The position numbers were made by a program, and so were the translations under genes. From positions 62,001-126,000 of the forward strand of contig NZLU01000025.1 of NCBI GenBank assembly GCA_002692725.1: a stretch of 64,000 nt of DNA, given 5' to 3'. This stretch comes from Ponticaulis sp. Lineage in GTDB: Bacteria; Pseudomonadota; Alphaproteobacteria; Caulobacterales; Hyphomonadaceae. Each line of letters opens with the position of its first letter. The first letter of the stretch is position 1. A model generated the notes under the pieces. It saw nothing but the letters and a program-made list of their open reading frames with translations, did no database searches and was not told the DNA's origin. Shown here one piece after another: positions 1-8,610 of the stretch.

Positions 1-601
1 TGCTCGGATTGTTTTCCCAATTCAGTCTCTTCTGATCTTCAATATCCGCCAGGTCAGTCGTGCCCAGGAAATCATCAAGTACATTTCCCTTTGGCAGAGC
101 GTGCCGGCTGTAGAGCCTGAGATTCAGGGCGTCTCTGCCGAAAACGTCTTCCCAGGTGTTGATCAGCTCGAGATAAGACCTGCGCTTTTGCGTCAGATAG
201 AAAGAGAGGTTGAGAAACTCATCTCCCATCTGGATATCCTGTTGCCACCAGCTAACGAGATAACGTACTGGATCCCTCAGATAGAGAATGATGCTGATCT
301 CATGATCGGGGAACATAGTCTTCAGAGCCGCAGGCTCACGAAGGTCACATAAGGCTTCGCTGGACAAAATCGTAACCGGATAGTCCGCGATTTCCTGTTT
401 CAGCGCCGCGATTTCTTTTTTGAATTTATTCGTATGACGCGCCCAGTCGGCAATCACATGATGTGCGGCGACATCTTCACCGAGACCTGGATAGCAAACG
501 CCCTGGTCGCGAAACAGTTCGCGGTTCATTTTTAGGTGATGCTGAATGCTAGACGTGCCGGTTTTGTTTGTCCCGATATGTACAATTAGTTTGGGTTTCA
601 T
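1..601 (-). CDS. Sulfotransferase-like P-loop protein (3' end cut off by window edge)
   Basis: An open reading frame starts at an ATG at 601 on the reverse strand and runs off the left edge without a stop, so about 200 N-terminal residues are visible. The N-terminus reads MKPKLIVHIGTNKTGTSSIQ. This is the 5'-phosphosulfate-binding P-loop style of the sulfotransferase superfamily (GTNKTGTSS). A later stretch, IILYLRDPVRYLVSWWQQ, matches the 3'-phosphate-binding RDP segment of the same family. It would transfer sulfate from PAPS to a sugar or other acceptor in the cytoplasm. It lies divergently from a glycosyltransferase at 887 and belongs with the polysaccharide genes that follow. The fold call is fairly safe. 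The acceptor is unknown and the C-terminus is not seen. Confidence 0.75.
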   Translation of the reverse strand, partial: MKPKLIVHIGTNKTGTSSIQHHLKMNRELFRDQGVCYPGLGEDVAAHHVIADWARHTNKFKKEIAALKQEIADYPVTILSSEALCDLREPAALKTMFPDHEISIILYLRDPVRYLVSWWQQDIQMGDEFLNLSFYLTQKRRSYLELINTWEDVFGRDALNLRLYSRHALPKGNVLDDFLGTTDLADIEDQKRLNWENNPS

Positions 602-886
602 AATGTACGCTTGTGCTCAACTCGGCCGGTAGTGACGACAGTGCAGGAGGGGTGCCGCATAGCTCCGGATCAGTCAATAGTGAAACGATTCTACGCCGGT
701 CATGCCGGGTGAACGGTCAGAATATCATGATTTCGCGTCGTTCTTCGTTCACCCCGCCAACATGGCTCAACCTGATCTGTCTATGCGGTTTGGGCCTTGT
801 GTACGCTGAAACTTGGTTGTTAGTAGATGATTTGTGGAGAACTCAATAAGGTTGTCTTGTGAGTGTGTCGGGTGTCAGCGTCCTAA
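602..886. other. Divergent intergenic region
   Basis: This gap lies between the leftward sulfotransferase-like gene and the rightward glycosyltransferase and probably carries both promoters. A 78-residue frame with one hydrophobic stretch (613-849) is present, but it has no ribosome binding site and unusual composition, so it is not called. No terminator-like hairpin was seen. Confidence 0.4.
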
Positions 887-2272
887 ATGAAGATCTTTCA
901 CTACTCTCCGCTACCGCCTCTTCCCAATGGTATTGCTGATTATGCTGCGCGCGTGAACCAGTCGCTGGTGAACAGCGTGGATCTGGGAATTGTGACGGCG
1001 AACCCCTTCTCTGAGGTTCCTGCCGGGTGCAAGACCTATGACCCATCGCAATTATGGCGATGGCTCTCGTCCGATGATCTGATGCTGTATCAGATCGGAA
1101 ATAATAAGGATCACATTGAAGTTCTGAAGTGCGCCGTTGAGCGACCGGGCGTGGTGGTTCTGCACGATTTGAAGCTGTATTATCTGCACGAAATCGCATC
1201 CATTCCCTGGGCTTATCGCCGCGCTCTGGTCAAGGCGTCGAACCGGTTTCTGGGCAAGGCTCACATAGAGCGGATGGAGGAATCCGGACCGAAATATGAG
1301 CTGGATTATCTTCTGTTCGATATGCTCTGGGACGTGTTGCACAGGTCGCTCGGTATTGTTGTGCACTCCAGTTACGCCAAAGAGTATCTGGTTCGAAATT
1401 ACGGCAATGAGATTGCCGATCGCATCCACATCATTCCGCATTTCGGCTTTGACCCGAGCCCGAATGATACAAACAGGGTTCGAGCTGAGTTGTCTCTCGA
1501 TCCAGACGTTCCGATCATTCTGACCAGTGGGTTTGCGACCAAGGTTAAACGGTTTGACTGGTTGATTGAGGCGCTTTCTGGCCTGGCTCGGCGGGACTAT
1601 AACTTTCTTTGGGTCCATGCCGGGGCAGAGCGCAGTTCGGAATATGCGTTGTCAGACGCCGTGGCGGCACATCCGGAAATGCGCGGAAAGTTCTTCCTTA
1701 CGGGGTATCTCGATGAAGAGCAGCTCAACAATTACATAGCTTCAGCGCATGTCGTGGTGAATTTGCGCTTCCCGTCAGTTGGCGAAAGTTCTGGAACTCT
1801 GGCGCGTGCATTGAGCGAAGGACGATGTTCAATCGTCACAGACACGGCGGCTTACGCTGAATATCCTGATGATGTTGTTGTGAAGATTCCGCACCACAAT
1901 GCGGCATTCATGTTGCGCAAAGCACTGACCGCCTTGTTGGATAATCCTGAGGCCAGAAGAGCATTTGGCAAAAATGCTGAGGCCTTCGCAGCGACCAGAC
2001 TATCCATGGAAAGCTATGTCGCGAAATTGACCGAGGTGATGAGGGATACCTCGACGCGACGCCCGCTACGTGATCGCTCGCTGGATAAACTGATTGAAGA
2101 TGTTCCGCATGAGATCATTCTTGGTCCGTTCAACCCTGCCGAATTGAACGGTACGAAACTGATGGCCCATATTCCGAAGTCTTTTCTGACCGACCATATT
2201 TCCTATGAAATGGATGATGAGAAACGCGTGATCGCCAGAGTGAAGGGTGTTGACCTGGAGAGGCGGACCTGA
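887..2272 (+). CDS. GT4-type glycosyltransferase with C-terminal extension
   Basis: A 461-residue protein that begins MKIFHYSPLPPLPNGIADYA, the glycine-containing N-terminal loop of retaining GT-B (GT4) glycosyltransferases. A Rossmann-like donor domain follows. It contains IILTSGFATKVKRFDW and the segment RFPSVGESSGTLARALSEG, where the glutamate would bind the nucleotide-sugar ribose. The catalytic part ends near residue 385. The last 75 residues are an extra tail of unknown role. It is a clear paralog of the GT4 gene at 20307-21479, sharing the LGNN/IGNN, IVVHS and SVGESSG motifs. The next gene starts inside its stop codon, so the two are translationally coupled. It acts in the cytoplasm, probably adding a sugar to a lipid-linked glycan. 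Donor and acceptor are unknown. Confidence 0.85.
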   Translation: MKIFHYSPLPPLPNGIADYAARVNQSLVNSVDLGIVTANPFSEVPAGCKTYDPSQLWRWLSSDDLMLYQIGNNKDHIEVLKCAVERPGVVVLHDLKLYYLHEIASIPWAYRRALVKASNRFLGKAHIERMEESGPKYELDYLLFDMLWDVLHRSLGIVVHSSYAKEYLVRNYGNEIADRIHIIPHFGFDPSPNDTNRVRAELSLDPDVPIILTSGFATKVKRFDWLIEALSGLARRDYNFLWVHAGAERSSEYALSDAVAAHPEMRGKFFLTGYLDEEQLNNYIASAHVVVNLRFPSVGESSGTLARALSEGRCSIVTDTAAYAEYPDDVVVKIPHHNAAFMLRKALTALLDNPEARRAFGKNAEAFAATRLSMESYVAKLTEVMRDTSTRRPLRDRSLDKLIEDVPHEIILGPFNPAELNGTKLMAHIPKSFLTDHISYEMDDEKRVIARVKGVDLERRT

Positions 2273-3234
2273 TGACGCAAGCTGGCTCCTGGGATGTTTC
2301 AGATTTGTCGTCTATCGTGCACTTCCTTCGGGATTCCGAACCGAATTGCATTCTGATCGAAGCGGCGTCTCCGTATGACCGTCTCGTCTTTGTGACCGAC
2401 GATTTTGTGATGCTGAAAGACCCGTTCCTCGACGGCGAGGCGCAAAGTTCCTTTTGGAGCCAGTTTCAATTTGATCCTATGGCAGCGCGAATAGAGGCGT
2501 TCAGCGACATCAATGTGTTTCGCAAACAAGGCGCGATGGTCGTTCTTCATCTGAGAAACAGATCGCAACTGTCGGAACATAAGGCGATTATCAAAGAGCT
2601 GGGTACGTCGTGTCTTCTGCCGGTGACGTGCGCCGATGATGTGGCCCTGATCTCTCAAGACTTGTCAGCTCTGGGCTATACGCCCGTGCGATTTGTTGAT
2701 CGGCTGAAGCGGGATCTGAACTATGTTGCCGGGTTCCCTGCGGGTTGGCTGGAAGATCATTCCAATTTGCTGAAAAAGCCGTTGTTCAAAAGCAATGCGT
2801 TCACGCTGGAGTTACCCCGCAAGAAGGATGAGTCGGGGCAGAGGTATTTGAAAATTCATCAGGTGACGTCCAATTGTCCATGGTTCTGTGAGGGTGCGCG
2901 CGACTATTCATGGAGATGGACGGGACCGGAGATCATCGATCTCACTTGTCTTGGGGACTGGCCTGCCTCGTATTCCCGGCTAGACGTGGATCTCATTCAT
3001 GATGAGCGCCATGTGGACCTTTCGCGGAACATCAGTTTTCTGATTAATGGGCGCTCTGTTGAATTTGATATCCTCAATCCGACGGCGCGAGGGGGGGCAA
3101 TTGCAATCAAACTTCCCAAGCAGTTTGAAACACCTATGGTGTTAGGTGTGGGTGCTTATCCGAACGCGCGACCGGACAAGACAGATTTGCGCACTGTACG
3201 AGCCTGTCTGCAGGGGTTGATTTGTCGAACATGA
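2272..3234 (+). CDS. Unknown protein with C-terminal WRW-type beta-sandwich-like domain
   Basis: A 320-residue protein whose ATG overlaps the stop of the preceding glycosyltransferase by one base. Residues 1-170 match nothing I can name. Residues about 203-318 contain DYSWRWTGPEIIDL, an alternating beta-strand pattern, then a P-x-F/x-LG-VG segment and a terminal D-x-x-D-L-R-x-V-R stretch. The same layout occurs at the C-termini of the genes at 4376 and 15744. This resembles the small domain beginning G-W-Y-x-x-E...RWSGP that is attached to several bacterial glycan-related membrane proteins. It is inferred to bind carbohydrate. There is no signal peptide or membrane segment, so it is probably cytoplasmic. 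It is sandwiched between two glycosyltransferases in one operon. Confidence 0.6.
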   Translation: MTQAGSWDVSDLSSIVHFLRDSEPNCILIEAASPYDRLVFVTDDFVMLKDPFLDGEAQSSFWSQFQFDPMAARIEAFSDINVFRKQGAMVVLHLRNRSQLSEHKAIIKELGTSCLLPVTCADDVALISQDLSALGYTPVRFVDRLKRDLNYVAGFPAGWLEDHSNLLKKPLFKSNAFTLELPRKKDESGQRYLKIHQVTSNCPWFCEGARDYSWRWTGPEIIDLTCLGDWPASYSRLDVDLIHDERHVDLSRNISFLINGRSVEFDILNPTARGGAIAIKLPKQFETPMVLGVGAYPNARPDKTDLRTVRACLQGLICRT

Positions 3235-4358
3235 GAACAGGAAACCGTCCCGCCGTTCTGATCGTGTCGCCGACCTATTCTCACCCGGCCAATCAGGGCA
3301 ATTCCGCGCGTATTCAGGCCTTTGGCAAGGCGCTGCAGACCCGCGGCATAGATGTTGATTTCCTGCAATATGAGCTCGAGAAGGGCGGAAAAGACAGCGA
3401 AGCCGCCATGCGCGCTGCGTGGCGCTATTTCGAACGTTTGAGCGCACAGGAACACAAGCGCGCCAGCTTTGCTTCTTGCTGGGGGCTGGATGATTGGTGT
3501 CCGATCGACTTGGTTATACGTGTCAGAGAGTTGGTCGAGAAAAACGACTATCAGGCCGTGATCGTGAACTATGTCTGGCTGTCCCGTGTTTTTGAAGGGT
3601 TTGAGGGTCCGACGAAAATTCTGGACACACATGATCTGTTCGGCGATCGCCACCGCGTTGCTCAGTCCGCAGGCGTGGAACCGAACTGGTACTTCACGAC
3701 GCTCGATGAGGAGAGTCGGGGCTTTGACCGCGCTGATGTCGTGATTGCTATTCAGTCTCAGGAATTGCGCCGGATCGAAAGCCGCACCAAGTCGCAGGCA
3801 ATCCTTGTGTCGCATCCCGTTGACCCGGTTGAGCGCCCCTTTGATCAGAAAGTTCGTCCTGCAGCCATGTTTGGCTATATCGGCAGCGCAAACCCCTGGA
3901 ACCAGATTTCAATCCAGCAGATCGATACGGCTTTTAAAAATACCGGGCTGGACTGGCTTGTTGCCGGTCGGGTCACTGGCGTCGTTAAGACGCTAGAATC
4001 CCGTCCGCTCGTGATGGGGCAGGTGAAGCAGGTTCAGCAGTTTTATAATGCCATCCAATGCAGCCTGAACCCGATGGTTGAGGCGACGGGCCTGAAAATC
4101 AAGACGATTGAAGCCCTCGCGCACGATATGCCGATTATTGGCTCCAATGCGGCCTTTGCCGGATTGGAGCCGGTCCATCTGTTCCATCAGTGTGACGACG
4201 CCGTGGAAATTGCCTGGGCTGCAAAAGAGTTTGCGAAACATCCGAAGCTTATCGATGAGTTGCGCGTTGCCGGGCGTGAGCTGTTTTTCAAATATTCCAG
4301 TGATGTAAGCCGGCAATTTGATATTTTGTCTCAAATGATCACAAATGCCAAAAACTAG
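3231..4358 (+). CDS. GT4-like glycosyltransferase
   Basis: I take the ATG at 3231, which overlaps the upstream TGA (ATGA), as the start. An in-frame TTG at 3222 is possible. The 375-residue product opens with a beta-alpha unit (PAVLIVSPTYSHPANQGNSA), where the G-N-S-A loop resembles acceptor-domain loops of GT-B enzymes. The donor half carries IGSANPWN and ATGLKIKTIEALAHDMPIIG, with the K-x-x-E-A-L motif that contacts the nucleotide-sugar. Its closest relative in the window is the gene at 13045-14301 on the other strand, which shows a similar GGGLKIK segment. It probably adds one sugar of the repeat unit in the cytoplasm. Specificity cannot be read from the sequence. Confidence 0.75.
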   Translation: MRTGNRPAVLIVSPTYSHPANQGNSARIQAFGKALQTRGIDVDFLQYELEKGGKDSEAAMRAAWRYFERLSAQEHKRASFASCWGLDDWCPIDLVIRVRELVEKNDYQAVIVNYVWLSRVFEGFEGPTKILDTHDLFGDRHRVAQSAGVEPNWYFTTLDEESRGFDRADVVIAIQSQELRRIESRTKSQAILVSHPVDPVERPFDQKVRPAAMFGYIGSANPWNQISIQQIDTAFKNTGLDWLVAGRVTGVVKTLESRPLVMGQVKQVQQFYNAIQCSLNPMVEATGLKIKTIEALAHDMPIIGSNAAFAGLEPVHLFHQCDDAVEIAWAAKEFAKHPKLIDELRVAGRELFFKYSSDVSRQFDILSQMITNAKN

Positions 4359-4375
4359 GGTGCAGAGACCGCGTT

Positions 4376-5764
4376 ATGTCAGACAATGATACCAACAGAA
4401 TGAAAGACACGACCGGCCTGACATTTGGCGTGCCTTCAGAAGATCTCCAACCTGAGAAAAGTGTGCCGCGCGCCTTTGCCCGCGCTGACCTGACTGAGGG
4501 CGGCTTCCAGCTCATGGATCGAAATCATGAGGTGCCTTTAAGTGAAGGCCGGGTTGTTGCCCTTGTGGACGGTATAGAGATTGGGAGCTCAAAAAAAGGT
4601 TGGTCCCCAAAGAAGGAGCGTCTGAGTGTCGTCTGTCACTATTTTCCGCGCGTCGATTTGCCGGTGGAGGTGCGATTTACGACGGACGATCAGAGCGTCG
4701 ACGTTGCACCGTCGATCACATTGCGGTCACCGGGTGATGTCGTTCTTCTGGTCGGATATGGCACGATTGACGATGTGGAAATCAGAATCTCAAACGGGGT
4801 GATCAAGGGCGAAGGGATTAATCGGCGCTCCGCCTTTGCACAGCCCTCTATCATTTGTCGCGTGAACGGTGCGGTCCACAGAGAGGTGGACGTTGAAGCC
4901 GGAAATCCGCTGGTGAATGGCGGCATTCAGGTGCATTTTTCAGCCCGGATCGAACCTTCGGATTTCAGGGAAAGTGGTGCGCTGTATGAGTTTCAGACCC
5001 TGCCCAATCTTGAGACCATTGCCGTCAGAAGTTTCTCAGCGAACTCGATCGATGAAACCGCAATCGCTCGGCTGGTCAGACTGGAAGAAACCTTCGATCA
5101 ATTATCGCGACGCATGTCGAGCGGATTGAGTTTCCTGGAGTCGAGGTTCGAACTGGAGGCGCTCAAAACGACGCAGGTGATCAATGATCTGGGCGAGTAC
5201 CTTCTGACGCTCGTATACGATCAGCTTAATCAAAAGAATTTAGAGTCTGATCGATCAGAAGAACTTTCTGGTGCGATTGGTGGTTTTCACCAAAAAATGC
5301 GCGAAGCTCGCCAGGAAGTGGGGGTTGGGGAAGCCCCAACATTGCGTGTGCTCAAGCCTGAAAGCCCTGCCTTTGTCTCCGGCTGGCATAAACCGGAAGT
5401 CAGCGGTGATGGGGTCGAATTCAGATGGATGACCCAGCGCGGAGGGATTCATCAGCCCTATCCGGAAGAGCTGGTAGATGAAATCACGATTGAATGTGTC
5501 ACGAGTTTCCAGCCAACCGTCTTTCCCATCCATGTTTTGCTGGATGGTCGAAAGGTCGATGCTGAGGTTCTGCCCGATACGAAATCTGAACCATTTCTGG
5601 TGAAAGTTGCCCTGGAAAAGCCAACACGGTTTTACCGATTGGATATTTTTGCGTCTGATGCGAAGTCCCCGCACGAAATCGCAGGGAGTGCAGATCGTCG
5701 GGTGCTGTCTCTTGCTGTCGGCGCCATTGTGCTGGGGTATAAACAAGACCAAAAAGGGATGTAG
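4376..5764 (+). CDS. Coiled-coil protein with C-terminal WRW-type domain
   Basis: A 462-residue protein without signal peptide or membrane segments. Residues about 40-225 are beta-rich (many V/I alternations), 230-312 look like a coiled coil (LVRLEETFDQLSRRMSSG and onward), and 334-456 repeat the domain seen in the 2272 and 15744 genes: GWHKPEV, then GVEFRWM, ending DRRVLSLAVGAIVLG. It follows the glycosyltransferase at 3231 by 17 bases, in the same operon. The domain order suggests an oligomeric scaffold or regulator that senses a glycan end during synthesis or export. That is inference from architecture. I know of no experimentally studied homolog. Confidence 0.55.
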   Translation: MSDNDTNRMKDTTGLTFGVPSEDLQPEKSVPRAFARADLTEGGFQLMDRNHEVPLSEGRVVALVDGIEIGSSKKGWSPKKERLSVVCHYFPRVDLPVEVRFTTDDQSVDVAPSITLRSPGDVVLLVGYGTIDDVEIRISNGVIKGEGINRRSAFAQPSIICRVNGAVHREVDVEAGNPLVNGGIQVHFSARIEPSDFRESGALYEFQTLPNLETIAVRSFSANSIDETAIARLVRLEETFDQLSRRMSSGLSFLESRFELEALKTTQVINDLGEYLLTLVYDQLNQKNLESDRSEELSGAIGGFHQKMREARQEVGVGEAPTLRVLKPESPAFVSGWHKPEVSGDGVEFRWMTQRGGIHQPYPEELVDEITIECVTSFQPTVFPIHVLLDGRKVDAEVLPDTKSEPFLVKVALEKPTRFYRLDIFASDAKSPHEIAGSADRRVLSLAVGAIVLGYKQDQKGM

Positions 5765-5997
5765 AGTTTGAGATTGAAAGCCCGCCGTCGTGAAAGCGAC
5801 GCAGACGCGGCATGTGGTGACTTCTTCAAGCAGGATGATTAACGGAGGCGTATTCCGCGCGGAGCGCTTTAACGCTTTGTCACGGTGATTGTCGTGACGT
5901 CGTCCATTGATGGGCAATGGAAACAAGGGTATGGGCCGGTGAGTTGTATGACAAGAACAACACTTGTGAGCGTAACAGGAACAGGATTATTGGGTGA
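5765..5997. other. Intergenic region before the sulfotransferase pair
   Basis: A 233-base gap. A weak hairpin near 5788 (CGTCG paired with CGACG across six bases) has no T-run. No convincing gene was found. The downstream gene may have its own promoter here. Confidence 0.3.
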
Positions 5998-6711
5998 ATG
6001 ATTATTTCGAATTCGTGGAATTTTGTGTTCATTCACTTGCACAAATGTGCGGGGACAAGCGTTGAAGTCGCTCTGTCCAAAATTCTGAATTACAATGACA
6101 TTTTGATCGGATCGACCCCAGAGGGCGAGAAGCAACAAGAATTTTTTAAGCGTACGATCGGGTTGAACAAACACAGTACGGCGCGAGAGGTTCAGAAGTT
6201 TCTCGGCGCTGAGCATTGGGAGCACATGTTCTCGTTCGCCTTCGTCCGCCATCCCCTGCACCGGCTTTATTCTCTGTATAATTACAGCCTTAAACTGGCT
6301 GCGCCTCACGTGAAGTCAGAGCATATCGGGAAGCCGGGCATTCTCAGCACGCTCCCATCGCACGCGCCCATGACGTTCAATTCCGTGAAGGCTGCGATTT
6401 CGAGCAAGAATTTCAACGAGTTTGTGCTGAACGACTTCACCTGGAAAGATCCCGGCGCAATGTCGCAGTCCAGTTCACTCTCGAACGATAAAGGACTGAT
6501 GATCAAGAAGTTCTACAAAGTCGAGCGCATGGAAGAGAGCTGGAACCACGTTCTCGCACGTTTTCCAGGAGCTGGCCCGCTGGAGCGGCTCAACACCAGT
6601 CTCGACAGGGCTGCGGGCAATGATCCGAAAACGCTGTTAGGTGAAGAAGCGAAGCGAAAAGTTCAGGACGCTTATGCTCGTGATTTTTCGACATTCGAGT
6701 ATCAATTCTGA
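5998..6711 (+). CDS. Sulfotransferase family 2-like protein
   Basis: A 237-residue protein. Near the N-terminus is FVFIHLHKCAGTSVEVALSK, the PAPS 5'-phosphosulfate loop of the carbohydrate sulfotransferase (Sulfotransfer_2) group. FAFVRHPLHRLYSLYNYSL follows at about residue 80, the 3'-phosphate-binding R-x-P-x-x-R segment. These two motifs define the family. The length is normal for bacterial members. It would sulfate a glycan intermediate. The next gene, 13 bases downstream, belongs to the same broad family but is not a close duplicate, so two different positions or sugars may be modified. There is no transmembrane anchor, unlike the Golgi relatives, so it should act in the cytoplasm before export. 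Confidence 0.85.
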   Translation: MIISNSWNFVFIHLHKCAGTSVEVALSKILNYNDILIGSTPEGEKQQEFFKRTIGLNKHSTAREVQKFLGAEHWEHMFSFAFVRHPLHRLYSLYNYSLKLAAPHVKSEHIGKPGILSTLPSHAPMTFNSVKAAISSKNFNEFVLNDFTWKDPGAMSQSSSLSNDKGLMIKKFYKVERMEESWNHVLARFPGAGPLERLNTSLDRAAGNDPKTLLGEEAKRKVQDAYARDFSTFEYQF

Positions 6712-6724
6712 CGTTAGAGTTCAC

Positions 6725-7477
6725 ATGCTAGTTGATGATTTAAAGATTTTCTACGTTCATATCCCCCGGTGCGGAGGGACGTCGATCAATCGATGGTTTC
6801 ATGAAAACAGATTCATCGACCGAGAGAAGCTTGCTGCGAACGGTCTTGATCTCGGGGTGATGTATGGAAAGCTGCAGCTTGACGGCGTAACGATCGAGCT
6901 CGACACGATGACGCAGGATCACTTTCGTTTCCTGTGTTCGGAGTATGTTCAATCCGAATACAGAAAAATCGCCGTTGTGAGGGATCCGTTTGAACGCGCC
7001 ATCAGTGTGTATAAACGCATGCGGGAACGTGGTGACCGACGGATTCTTCCAGCTCATGCCCTGTTCTCCTTTCGCCATTGGGTCGATGAGGTGGCAAAGG
7101 TTTTTGAAACCGGGGTTATGAAGCGACCACTGGACGTGCGGCAGTTTCCACATGCGCGTGTCAGTCATTTGATTCCGCAATCGCATTTCATCACCGATCC
7201 CGACGAAAATCTGACAATTGATCACGCTTTGATGTTGAAGGATTTGTCCGCAGGATGGATACCGCTCATGCGCAAGCTGAATGTCAATCTTTCGCGTGTT
7301 GATACAGACCTATCTGCCTCTGCCCATTCTTCTGATCCTGAGACCTCTCTTTTTGAGGACGGACAGGACGCAGACGATCTGAGCTATGAGCGTCAGAAGA
7401 TTTACGAGCTTTATGAGTGTGATTACGCGCTTTTGTCGAACGTTGCTCTGACGAACCGAATGATCACGGGTGCGTAA
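6725..7477 (+). CDS. Sulfotransferase family 2-like protein
   Basis: I set the start at the ATG at 6725, which gives 250 residues. The longer frame from a GTG at 6641 would overlap the previous gene by 70 bases and adds no family sequence. The N-terminus has IFYVHIPRCGGTSINRWF, the PAPS-binding loop with the C-G-G-T-S core. IAVVRDPFERAISVYKRM follows as the 3'-phosphate site. The downstream gene begins immediately after its stop (TAA-ATG), showing tight operon packing. It is functionally parallel to the gene at 5998. Substrate is unknown and a glycan is the likely acceptor given the neighbours. Confidence 0.82.
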   Translation: MLVDDLKIFYVHIPRCGGTSINRWFHENRFIDREKLAANGLDLGVMYGKLQLDGVTIELDTMTQDHFRFLCSEYVQSEYRKIAVVRDPFERAISVYKRMRERGDRRILPAHALFSFRHWVDEVAKVFETGVMKRPLDVRQFPHARVSHLIPQSHFITDPDENLTIDHALMLKDLSAGWIPLMRKLNVNLSRVDTDLSASAHSSDPETSLFEDGQDADDLSYERQKIYELYECDYALLSNVALTNRMITGA

Positions 7478-8476
7478 ATGCGGGTTCTCATAACTCAGGA
7501 GAAGCCCGGTCATACCGAGACATTAGCAAGCTTTATTCAGGGATTTCATAGCCTCGGTTATGACGTGTTCGTGTGTTCGCCTGACGCCTATTCCAATCTT
7601 ACTTTCTTTTCGAAACAGGGGCTGAAGTTCAATACGATCAGTGAAGCTGAGACCCTTCAAATGCTCGAAGACGATCAGTTTCATGCAATCGTCTTCAACT
7701 CCGCGCATCTGACAATCGAAAAAGAAAATGCGCCGTTTTCAAAGGCTGTGCTGAAAGCTATTGTTGACAAGAATTTTGACCCGAGACGCGTCTTCCGGCT
7801 GCACCATTCTCAGTATTCTGCGAAATCCGTTGAGGGGTTTGTCGAGCTTGGAACATCTGCTCTGCTTGCTGCGACGGTTGAGCATATCTTCACGCCATAT
7901 GCCAGAATCGAAGGGTTTGACCCAGACCCTGAAAGCCCGATCTCAATCAATCTGCTTGGTGGGGCCTATGAAGGCGCAAAGATTCATCGAAACCTCGAAA
8001 AGCTCGTCAGTATTGCAGAGTATATCGACAGTCAGAGGCTGGACATCAGTATTAATTGGTATCTCACAAAGGCCGACGACTCTTTTCGAGATACGTTCAG
8101 CCGATTTGACTGTTTTTCTTTCCGGGAAGGGCGGCCGAGCCATGAGATCCTGAAGGAACTCAGTTCCCATAGAAGCTTCATGTTCACCTTGCTTAGGCAG
8201 CATTCAAGGTATCATAAACAAAGCCTCACCGGCACGCTTCCGTTCAGCGTGAACAGCGGCATTCCGTTGATGATCGATTCAACTTTGTCTCAAATTTACG
8301 GCTGCACGACAGAGGTGCTTCTTGAGCGCAACACGCCGGAACAAATTGTCAGCGCGCTATCCAAGGTCGACGCGGAAGCGTATGCAGATATGATGCATGC
8401 TCTGAGTGCATTTCGCGATAGGCAGGTTGAAAACAATACAAAATTACTTGGGTTGATCGTCGAAAAGCAGATTTAG
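7478..8476 (+). CDS. Putative GT-B-fold glycosyltransferase
   Basis: A 332-residue protein starting directly after the preceding stop. The N-terminus MRVLITQEKPGHTETLASFI is a beta-strand plus loop typical of GT-B folds. Towards the C-terminus are NSGIPLMIDSTLSQIYG and then LLERNTPEQIVSALS, which resemble the donor-site end and the final helices of such enzymes. A classical E-x(7)-E motif is not visible, so the call rests on overall pattern and on context. It lies between two sulfotransferase-like genes and the ABC transporter. It could instead be a non-catalytic glycan-processing protein. Moderate confidence in the fold, low in function. Confidence 0.45.
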   Translation: MRVLITQEKPGHTETLASFIQGFHSLGYDVFVCSPDAYSNLTFFSKQGLKFNTISEAETLQMLEDDQFHAIVFNSAHLTIEKENAPFSKAVLKAIVDKNFDPRRVFRLHHSQYSAKSVEGFVELGTSALLAATVEHIFTPYARIEGFDPDPESPISINLLGGAYEGAKIHRNLEKLVSIAEYIDSQRLDISINWYLTKADDSFRDTFSRFDCFSFREGRPSHEILKELSSHRSFMFTLLRQHSRYHKQSLTGTLPFSVNSGIPLMIDSTLSQIYGCTTEVLLERNTPEQIVSALSKVDAEAYADMMHALSAFRDRQVENNTKLLGLIVEKQI

Positions 8477-8558
8477 TGCACGCACTTGAATTGTTTGATA
8501 CGAGTTTCTCAGGTCGATAGAAGTCAGATGACGTTTCCGGTTGATCGTAAAGTTCAGG

Positions 8559-8587
8559 GTCGAAATTTCAGGTTAAGCTATTTCGAC
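8559..8587. repeat. Inverted repeat in leader of ABC permease gene
   Basis: GTCGAAAT (8559-8566) pairs perfectly with ATTTCGAC (8580-8587) across a 13-base loop. It sits 12 bases before the GAGGA ribosome binding site of the permease gene. It lacks a T-run, so it is not a simple terminator. It could be an operator or an mRNA structure that tunes transporter translation. Confidence 0.35.
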
Positions 8588-8610
8588 AAATCTTGTATCG
8601 AGGACATTCA

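Noticed and set aside
101-352. Forward frame of 83 codons at the left edge
   Set aside because: It lies wholly inside the better supported reverse-strand sulfotransferase-like frame (1-601), which shows two family motifs.
613-849. 78-codon forward frame with one hydrophobic stretch
   Set aside because: No ribosome binding site, start inside a divergent promoter region and no recognisable family; treated as chance.
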